A stretch of 56,837 nucleotides of DNA from the NCBI GenBank assembly GCA_964550025.1, contig CAZJYI010000067.1, positions 1-56,837 of the forward strand, in the 5' to 3' direction. The notes beneath the pieces were generated by a model. That model was not told the DNA's origin, did not search any database, and saw only the letters and a program-made list of their open reading frames with translations. Shown here one piece after another: positions 16,524-23,514 of this stretch (the stretch's first letter is position 1; every line of letters begins with the position of its first letter). The stretch comes from CAZJYI01 sp964550025 (GTDB lineage: Bacteria; Verrucomicrobiota; Kiritimatiellia; UBA8416; CAYOBW01). The position numbers and the translations under genes are program-made.

Positions 16524-18791
16524 ATGCGTTTTCGGCACATCATTCCGCTTCTGGCCCTGGCCGCCACCGTCAGCGCGGCCAACGTGACCATCGAGAATGC
16601 CCATCTCTCCATAACCGCGCAACCGGACAAGAACGCCTTCTCGGTCCAATCGAAACGGGGCGGCGGCCTGTTTCTGCCCGAGGCGAAATTCTTCAAGCCG
16701 GTGACCGGCGCCCGATCCGGTGCGGTCACATCCCCCAAGTGGGGCGAGGGCGAGGAGCTTCTGTTCACGCACGATGACGGATCGCTGACGTCGATCCGTC
16801 TCTTCAAGAACAGCCCCTTTCTCGGGCTGCACACGTCCGTGCGCAATCCGGGCGAGCAACCTCTGAGCATGAAGTCCCTCGATGTACTGGACATGAGCAT
16901 CCAGCTCGGCGAGAAGACCCTGAAGAGCTACGGCACGGCCGGGCTCAAAGAGCCTTCGGACGGAAAGGGCAGCTACACCTTCCACGCCTACGTGGACTCC
17001 GCGACGCGCAACGGCGTCGTCACGGCCTGGCTCACCCACGACCGCGGGGTTGGGGTCTTCTTCCCGCGCTCCGGGCACGGTCTCAAAACGCAACTCGACT
17101 TCGGCCACTACCAGGTCAAGCCCGGCGCAAGCCGCCAGACGGACATCCTCCTGATCGGATACTTCGACGATGCCCGCACGGGCCTGGAAACATACGCGTC
17201 GGCCGTCGCCGCCCACTACGACATCAAGCTGCGCCCCAAGCCCGGCGTGTATTGCACGTGGTACCATTCGGGGGCGTCCGACGAGAACAAGATCGCCCGG
17301 AACACCGAGTTCGCCGAGAAGCATCTCAAACCGTTCGGTCTTGACGTCATGCAGATCGATGACAAGTGGCAGGCCATTCTCCCCAAGGGCTTCGAGCATG
17401 ACGGCAGCATCAAGAAGACCGGGCCTATCAAGGTCTTCGTGGACACGCAGAAGAACTACTCGAAAGGCATGGTGCACACCGCGAAGAAGATCCGCTCCCA
17501 TGGCATGACGGCAGGCATCTGGTTCATGCCCTTCGCGGGGAACTTCCGCAATCCGTACTTCGACCCGGACGTCTTTGCCAAGTACCCGGACGGGTCGCCC
17601 TTCCACGACGCGCGCTGGTCCGGGACCTGCATCGACATGAGCCACCCAAAAGCCCAGGCCTTCGTCCGCGAACGCGTCAAGCGCATCTACGATTGGGGCT
17701 ACCACTACTTCAAGATCGACGGCATGCACACGGGCATGCCCTCCTACAACGTCTATGTCAACACGTCCTACGTGAACAAGGACTTCGGCATTGCGAAGCT
17801 CCACGATCCCTACACGACCTACATCCAGGCCTATCGAAAGGGGCTTGCGATTCTGGCCGAAGCCGCACCCGAGGCCTTCGTGCTCGGCTGCAACGTCTCG
17901 CAGAACATGCGCTGCATGGGACCGGCGTTCGGACTGATCGACGCGATGCGCATCGGCCCGGACAACGGGGGTGCCGGAGGGGGCCGCTGGGGCTCGGTCG
18001 TCAAGGGCGCCTGGCACGGCAGCAATCTCTACTTTCTGAACAACCGCATCTGGCACAATGATCCCGATCCGGTCTACGTGCGGCCGAGCAACCCGATCAA
18101 TTCCGCGCGGTGGATGTGCTCCTGGCTTGCCGTGTCCGGCGCAATGCACACATCAAGCGAACAATACGGCGGCCTGCCGGCCGAGCGGCTGAACCTGCTG
18201 CAACGCTGCCTGCCGGGGCACGACCAGCATGCCCGCCCCGTCGACCTCTTCGAAACCGACCGGCCCCGCATCTGGCTCGTTCAGAACGACCGTATGAGCC
18301 TCGTCGGGCTCTTCAACTGGAAGCAGAAGGACGCTGAAGAGATCGTCTACGACATGGGCAAGCTTGGATTGGACGCCTCCACGACCTACGTGGCGTACGA
18401 TTTCTGGGAGAACACATTCGCCGGCAAAATCAAGGGCACGCTGAAGCAGACGTTGCCGGGCGGCACCTGCCGGATCCTGGCACTGAAGCCGGCGGCAGAT
18501 CACCCGCAGCTACTAAGCACCTCGCGCCATGTCACGCAAGGGCTCATAGACGTACAGGAAGAGAAGTGGGACTCCAAGACCCGCACGCTGTCCGGAACGA
18601 GCCGGGTCGTTGGAAACGACCCCTACGAACTGCGCGTCGCTTTGCCCGCCGCGGGTGACTGGAAGGAACTGAGAGCCGAAGCCGACGGCGCCGAGGTGAA
18701 GACCGGCAAAGCAGACGCGGACGGTGTCCGAATCACGCTCGCGACGACGGACAGTCGGGATGTCTCCTGGAAGATCCGCTTCGGAGAGTAG
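16524..18791 (+). CDS. Secreted GH36-like alpha-galactosidase (melibiase-type)
   Basis: 755 residues with a signal peptide (MRFRHIIPLLALAATVSAA); the ATG at 16524 follows AAGGAGG. An N-terminal beta-sandwich is followed by a TIM barrel with GVYCTWYHSG, LDVMQIDDKWQ, GIWFMPFAG, YHYFKIDGMH (likely nucleophile Asp399) and DAMRIGPDNGG (Asp473 or Asp480 as acid/base), then a C-terminal beta domain. The arrangement is that of clan GH-D retaining alpha-galactosidases and related enzymes. It should remove alpha-galactosyl residues outside the cytoplasm, though alpha-N-acetylgalactosaminidase activity is possible. The next gene begins only 20 bp after it, probably in one transcript. Confidence 0.85.
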   Translation: MRFRHIIPLLALAATVSAANVTIENAHLSITAQPDKNAFSVQSKRGGGLFLPEAKFFKPVTGARSGAVTSPKWGEGEELLFTHDDGSLTSIRLFKNSPFLGLHTSVRNPGEQPLSMKSLDVLDMSIQLGEKTLKSYGTAGLKEPSDGKGSYTFHAYVDSATRNGVVTAWLTHDRGVGVFFPRSGHGLKTQLDFGHYQVKPGASRQTDILLIGYFDDARTGLETYASAVAAHYDIKLRPKPGVYCTWYHSGASDENKIARNTEFAEKHLKPFGLDVMQIDDKWQAILPKGFEHDGSIKKTGPIKVFVDTQKNYSKGMVHTAKKIRSHGMTAGIWFMPFAGNFRNPYFDPDVFAKYPDGSPFHDARWSGTCIDMSHPKAQAFVRERVKRIYDWGYHYFKIDGMHTGMPSYNVYVNTSYVNKDFGIAKLHDPYTTYIQAYRKGLAILAEAAPEAFVLGCNVSQNMRCMGPAFGLIDAMRIGPDNGGAGGGRWGSVVKGAWHGSNLYFLNNRIWHNDPDPVYVRPSNPINSARWMCSWLAVSGAMHTSSEQYGGLPAERLNLLQRCLPGHDQHARPVDLFETDRPRIWLVQNDRMSLVGLFNWKQKDAEEIVYDMGKLGLDASTTYVAYDFWENTFAGKIKGTLKQTLPGGTCRILALKPAADHPQLLSTSRHVTQGLIDVQEEKWDSKTRTLSGTSRVVGNDPYELRVALPAAGDWKELRAEADGAEVKTGKADADGVRITLATTDSRDVSWKIRFGE

Positions 18792-18811
18792 CGTTGGTAG
18801 CCGGAGGGCAT

Positions 18812-21601
18812 ATGACCAAGAGATCCTGGCTTCGCTGGGTCCTGCTTGCGGTGCTGATCGTTGCCGCCTGGTTGCGGCTGGCGGGCATCTACCGGGGCCT
18901 GGACGGCGATTATGTCTACCATCCGGACGAGCCCAAGCAGGTTGCGGCAGCGCGCTATTTCCTGCTGGGCGTCTACGTGTGCAACCGCGGCTACGTGGTC
19001 TACGACGGCTACCCCTACGGACTGAACCACGTGGACGAGCTCCTGTTCCGCACGGTATACCCGGTCGTACGCCGCGTCTACCGGCTGATGCACGTCGAGA
19101 AGGAGCTCCCCGCCTTCCCGGAGCGGGCCGACATGTACTATCCGCTGCGGTTCATCCGCCTGCTGTACGGGATGCTCGTGGTCTGGTTGACCTACGTACT
19201 GGGACAGCGCCTCTTCCGGTCGCAGCCGGCCGCGTTGGCGGCCGCCGGCATCGTGGCCGTCTCCCCGCTGGCGTCGACGGTCTGCCACTTCGCGGCCGGC
19301 GATATCGGCGTTGACCTGTTTTGCGCCCTCATGTTTCTCGCGTTGACGGTGCATGTCGACGTTCCGAAGCGGCGGTACATGTTCCTTGCCGGGCTACTGT
19401 GCGGTCTCGGCGCCGCCTGCAAATACAACGGGCTGCTCTGCCTGGCCACGCCGATTCTCTATCTTCTCGTCCGTGCGATCCGCGAGGGCTGGAAACAGAC
19501 GCGACCGCTCGGGTCCGGCCTCCTGTTGTTTCTCGGCTTCGTCCTCGGTTTCGTAATCCTGACTCCGACCGTCCTGATCGAGGGCAAGGACGCGCTCGAA
19601 GACATCATGGGCTTCATGGTCTACATCCGAGATCACGCCGTGGCCTACCAGGAACGACCGCTGCCTTTCTTCACGAAGGCATACCTGGGACTGACCCGCA
19701 ACACCGGGCGTGTGATCGCCGGCTTCGGTTGGGTGCTGATGGCGCTCTACACCGCCGGCGCGCTGGCGCTGGCGTACCGCGCCCTGCCGTTCGGCGCCGC
19801 CCGCAAACAAGAGATGGACGGACGCCAGATACGTCTGCGCGCACTGGCTTGCGGTATCTGCGCCTTTCCCCTGGGGGCGCTGCTACTCTGCCTGGTGACA
19901 AAGCTGCGGGTACAACCGTTTCACTTCTCCTACCTGGCGGCACCGGTCGCACTGGGCGCCGCCGGCACCTGGCAACTTGCCGACGCGAGCGGGCTCAAAG
20001 CGTTGCGCCGGGCCGTCCCCGCACTGCTGCTCCTGGTCCTGGTGGAGCTGGGCGTCATGGCCGAGCGCGAGCACTTCTTCTGGTGCCGGGAAGACGCGCT
20101 GCTGCTTGCGCGGCGTCTGCCGCGCAAGGTTTTCCCCCGTGCATCCGCCTTTGAGATGGGAGACGTACGCAACCTGTCCCTGGAACCCGAGGGGACCGCG
20201 ATCTTCCGAAACCGGGAAGACGAGCTTGCGAGTCTCGGCGGCACGCTGTGGCAACGCATGGGGACGTCGCCCGTGCCAACCGTCCCGGCAGACGTTTCCG
20301 ACGACTGGGTATTCCTGAACGGGCCCGCGTTCCCGCGCAACGACCGCCTGTTCTGGGCCGAACGGGACACGCGGAGCACCCGGCATGTCGTGCTTCACGA
20401 GCCCCCCGGCCCGATCACGATAGGCCTGCGGTCAGGACTCCGGCCGGCCCGCGTCAACCTGACCCTTGGGGAGCGGTCGCGAGAACTGACGCTTGCACCC
20501 GACGAGCAGGCGCTCGTCGTCGTCGAGCCGAAACGGTGGCGCTGCAGCCGCGGCCGCAAGCGCGGGGGCAGGACCGCGTACCTGGTCCCCCTGCGCGTCC
20601 ATGCGCAGCTCGGAGGAGTGGCCGTGGCCGTCATGAAGGACCAGAGAGACATCGATCGGTTCGAGACCTTCGGCGGCACAATAGAGACCAGTCGTTTCGT
20701 TCCTGACGCGGAGCTGGAAGACCTGGAGTTTGCCGCCGAGATTGACGCCGCACCATACCTCGCCGGTGACCTTGAGACGCCGATAGACCCGTCCGCGGAG
20801 GAGGGACCGTCCACGGCCGAGGTCGAACTCGTCAGGACACCGTTGCCTTGCGGCGCATTTCGTTTTGTCGCCAGGGGAAAGGCCCTCGTCGCCAACACGG
20901 AACTGGCATTGGAGGTCCGGGACGTGTGGGACGGAAAGAACCTGCGGATTGACGGCGGACAGCGCGTTCTGGAGCCGGGTTGGCAGGATGTCGTTTTCCC
21001 CTTTGCAAAACCGTTTGCTCCGCATCAATGCCGGCTGGTTCTCCACTGTCGCAAGGGGGCCTTTCGTTTTGACGCCTGGGAGATGAGACCGGATGCGGTG
21101 CGGATTCGCACGGAGCTTTCCGCCTGGTCAAGCGGCGGGGCAAGGCCCACGTGGCTGCGGCGTTTTCCCGAGAAGGCTCCGTTCGACGGTGTCCGGGCAG
21201 AAGCGGGCATACGCTTTGACGACAGCTACGTGGTGCGTGAATGTGTACTGCCGGAATCTGCGCGTTGCGGGGAGGAGCTCTTCATCCGCTGCGGCGTGGA
21301 GGCCACCCGCTACCCGGCGCGCGACTTCGACCGGCTGCACATCTTCGTGCACCTTGTCGATGCGTCCGGAAACCAGGCCTGGGCCGGCGGATGCCCGCTG
21401 GCAAACGCGGTCATGAGCCACGACTCGGGAGTGCCCTTGTCGCTGGGCTGGCTGCCTGCACTGGCGCCAGGCAAGTACGACGTGCACCTCGGCATCTGGA
21501 ACCGCGTCACGTTCAAGCGGCTGCGAGTTCAGGCGGAAGGGCGGACGCGACGCGAACGCGACAAGCGCATCCGTATCGGCTCAATCACGCTTAGCCGGTG
21601 A
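18812..21601 (+). CDS. GT39/PMT-like membrane glycosyltransferase with long soluble C-terminal region
   Basis: 929 residues. ATG 18812 follows CGGAGGGC; an upstream TTG at 18794 is less likely. Residues 1-430 hold about ten hydrophobic helices with the first-loop acidic pair HPDEPKQ (Asp39-Glu40), the catalytic signature of GT-C enzymes such as protein O-mannosyltransferases and ArnT. These use a polyprenyl-phosphate sugar donor. Residues about 450-929 are soluble and beta-rich (LPRKVFPRASAF onward, then AEAGIRFDDSYVVRECVLPE, FVHLVDASG and KYDVHLGIWN), resembling carbohydrate-binding or sensor-like modules. Such a tail is longer than in typical family members. Donor and acceptor are unknown. 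Confidence 0.75.
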   Translation: MTKRSWLRWVLLAVLIVAAWLRLAGIYRGLDGDYVYHPDEPKQVAAARYFLLGVYVCNRGYVVYDGYPYGLNHVDELLFRTVYPVVRRVYRLMHVEKELPAFPERADMYYPLRFIRLLYGMLVVWLTYVLGQRLFRSQPAALAAAGIVAVSPLASTVCHFAAGDIGVDLFCALMFLALTVHVDVPKRRYMFLAGLLCGLGAACKYNGLLCLATPILYLLVRAIREGWKQTRPLGSGLLLFLGFVLGFVILTPTVLIEGKDALEDIMGFMVYIRDHAVAYQERPLPFFTKAYLGLTRNTGRVIAGFGWVLMALYTAGALALAYRALPFGAARKQEMDGRQIRLRALACGICAFPLGALLLCLVTKLRVQPFHFSYLAAPVALGAAGTWQLADASGLKALRRAVPALLLLVLVELGVMAEREHFFWCREDALLLARRLPRKVFPRASAFEMGDVRNLSLEPEGTAIFRNREDELASLGGTLWQRMGTSPVPTVPADVSDDWVFLNGPAFPRNDRLFWAERDTRSTRHVVLHEPPGPITIGLRSGLRPARVNLTLGERSRELTLAPDEQALVVVEPKRWRCSRGRKRGGRTAYLVPLRVHAQLGGVAVAVMKDQRDIDRFETFGGTIETSRFVPDAELEDLEFAAEIDAAPYLAGDLETPIDPSAEEGPSTAEVELVRTPLPCGAFRFVARGKALVANTELALEVRDVWDGKNLRIDGGQRVLEPGWQDVVFPFAKPFAPHQCRLVLHCRKGAFRFDAWEMRPDAVRIRTELSAWSSGGARPTWLRRFPEKAPFDGVRAEAGIRFDDSYVVRECVLPESARCGEELFIRCGVEATRYPARDFDRLHIFVHLVDASGNQAWAGGCPLANAVMSHDSGVPLSLGWLPALAPGKYDVHLGIWNRVTFKRLRVQAEGRTRRERDKRIRIGSITLSR

Positions 21602-21755
21602 ACAGGACCTGGCAGTCGGCTTTGTCATGGTCGAGCCCACGGGACCGCCGGACGCGGAGACGCGTCCTTCTCAGCGCCCTGCCGGCAATCCCGTTTGAGG
21701 TCGTGGCGGGCAGACAGGCGCCAATGAAGCCTCTCGGTGGATAGTGCGCACGCAC

Positions 21756-21793
21756 ATTACAGTGTTGTAATCACGTGGTGGTCCGCTAGTAAT
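21756..21793 (+). promoter_or_regulatory. Palindrome and weak promoter-like sequence before 21862 gene
   Basis: The 260-bp gap 21602-21861 has no gene. It contains the perfect inverted repeat ATTACA-gtgt-TGTAAT (21756-21771). Immediately overlapping is TTGTAA (21765-21770) with TAGTAAT (21787-21793) 16 nt later, a poor sigma-70-like pair. A regulator site over a promoter would fit, but this is inferred from shape only. Confidence 0.3.
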
Positions 21794-21861
21794 GTTCCCG
21801 ACGTTGTATGTGAAAGGAAACGGGAGAGGCGCTTCCGGACACAACGCGAAAGGAACAGGCA

Positions 21862-23514
21862 ATGAACAAATCCACATTCGTAGCGCTGGGATTCGGAGTG
21901 GCCGTCGCCATGCAGGTCTCGGCTCAGCTGGGGGCGGAACGCAGGCCGCGAGGGGGGGAGTCCCTGACGCCCGAGCAACAACGACAGGTAGGGGCCATCC
22001 TGTCGCGGCACAAGGCGTCGTCGCTGACGGTGGAGGACGCCCGTGCTATCCATGAGGCATTCCGCGAAGCGGGATTGCGCGGCGGACCGGCCAGGGGAGA
22101 AGCCGTCAAGGCGGCCGGATTCGACCCCCGGCAACTGCGGGACCTGGCGCCGCCACCCGGACACGATCGCAGAGGAGGTCGACGCCCACCACGGAGGGAC
22201 GATGCGCGGGGGCCGGAACCACGCCACACCCGGCCCCGCGAAGGCCGGGAACGACCCGAGAGACAGCGACGTTACTCTCTCGAGCAAGCCATGTCCGATC
22301 GCGCGCAGCTGCACACCATCGCATTCAGCGGACTGGCCTTCATCACCGGCGATTTCAAGGCCTCCACGTTCTTGCCCCCGGGCAAGGTGTGCGACTACTT
22401 CGGCTTCCAGTACATGCGCGACATCGACGCGGCGGGCAAGGGACACAACCCGATGTTCCTCAACCGCGTTGCCGGCAACGTCCTGCACATCCTCAACGAC
22501 GAACAGCGGAAGCGCTTCGAGGACCTGGCGGCCGAACAGGCGCCCCGGTTCGAGCAACTCGCCATGAAGCGACTCCCGTTGATCAAAGCGTTTCACCGGG
22601 AGTTGGACGGGGACGTCCCGAAGGGAAGCCCGGGGCTCAGTCGCGAGGCCGTTAGTCGTTACGTTGGCGACATCTTCGCCCTCGATGCCGAGCTCAGCTA
22701 CAGCCGCGCCGAGGTCTTCGGCCAGGTAGCCGCCTCACTCACAGCCGATCAGAAGGCCTATCTCGGGAAGATGAAGTTCGGCGATTTCAACACGTGGCCC
22801 GAGCTCGACGAGCGAGGAAAACTCAAACGACGCGGAGGCGACAGGGCCCGACTTCTGAACGTGGCCTACATGACCTACGCCAGCGAGTTCTTCAGCTGGT
22901 ACGCCGGGTCAGTCGAGGCCGACACCTATTTCTGCCCGGAGCGGCACGGAACGTATTTCGGTGGGTTCTTCATGAAGGACATGCCCGCGATGGGCAAGCG
23001 AGACTACGACATCAGCACCTCGATTACCGGCAACAGCGGGCAGGACTTCCTCGCGGCACTCAACGACGAGCAGCGCGCTCACATCACGACCATCCCCGAC
23101 CGCCAGCGCAAGGCACTCGGCGAGATCGCCGACGTCCGCCGGGAGCTCGCCACTGAACTACGCAAGTTCCTCAGTAGCCCGCTTCTGCCGGAAGCGGGCT
23201 CTCCCACGCCGAAGCCCGCGTTTCCGCCTGCGGCGGACGGGCTACATGCCGATGCCGCGCATCAGAGGCCTGACAAAGCGAAGGTACTGGCTCTCGGCCG
23301 ACGCTATGGCGAGTTGGACGGAGAATTGTCCTGGATGTACGCCACGGCGTTCGCCAAGGCCAAGCGGACACTGACGAACGAGCAGCGAAGGCAAATGAAC
23401 GCGCTCCGCAACCTGGACGATTACCCGTCCCGCAGTGCGTTCCTCTACTCCCGCCCGACGGCCACGCCGGTGATCGGTGATACGGACTTCCTGTTCGGAG
23501 CGGCAGCGAAGTGA
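21862..23514 (+). CDS. Secreted protein with a duplicated unknown domain
   Basis: 550 residues, signal peptide MNKSTFVALGFGVAVAMQVSAQ; start supported by AAAGGAACAG upstream. Residues about 85-140 are Arg/Pro-rich and disordered-looking. Two homologous halves follow. Half 1 contains KVCDYFGFQYMRDIDA and later LHILNDEQRKRFEDL. Half 2 contains CPERHGTYFGGFFMKDMPA and later LAALNDEQRAHITTI. The shared pattern is C, then YFGxxxMxDxxA, then LNDEQR. I do not recognise the family. Residues about 438-462 are encoded by a REP-like insertion (23173-23246). It overlaps the downstream sulfatase start (GTGA), so the two exported proteins are likely made together. Confidence 0.8.
   Translation: MNKSTFVALGFGVAVAMQVSAQLGAERRPRGGESLTPEQQRQVGAILSRHKASSLTVEDARAIHEAFREAGLRGGPARGEAVKAAGFDPRQLRDLAPPPGHDRRGGRRPPRRDDARGPEPRHTRPREGRERPERQRRYSLEQAMSDRAQLHTIAFSGLAFITGDFKASTFLPPGKVCDYFGFQYMRDIDAAGKGHNPMFLNRVAGNVLHILNDEQRKRFEDLAAEQAPRFEQLAMKRLPLIKAFHRELDGDVPKGSPGLSREAVSRYVGDIFALDAELSYSRAEVFGQVAASLTADQKAYLGKMKFGDFNTWPELDERGKLKRRGGDRARLLNVAYMTYASEFFSWYAGSVEADTYFCPERHGTYFGGFFMKDMPAMGKRDYDISTSITGNSGQDFLAALNDEQRAHITTIPDRQRKALGEIADVRRELATELRKFLSSPLLPEAGSPTPKPAFPPAADGLHADAAHQRPDKAKVLALGRRYGELDGELSWMYATAFAKAKRTLTNEQRRQMNALRNLDDYPSRSAFLYSRPTATPVIGDTDFLFGAAAK
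23173..23246. repeat. REP-like palindromic repeat R3 inserted in a coding region
   Basis: Bounded by GTAGCCCG at the left and CGGGCTAC at the right, with internal hairpins (CCCGCTTCTGCCGGAAGCGGG). It is in frame within the gene 21862-23514 and encodes a Pro/Ala-rich linker. A close relative is intergenic at 44564-44652. Confidence 0.8.

Noticed and set aside
16503..18149. A 548-codon minus-strand frame opposite the GH36-like gene
   Set aside because: Shadow frame; the plus strand has the signal peptide and catalytic motifs.
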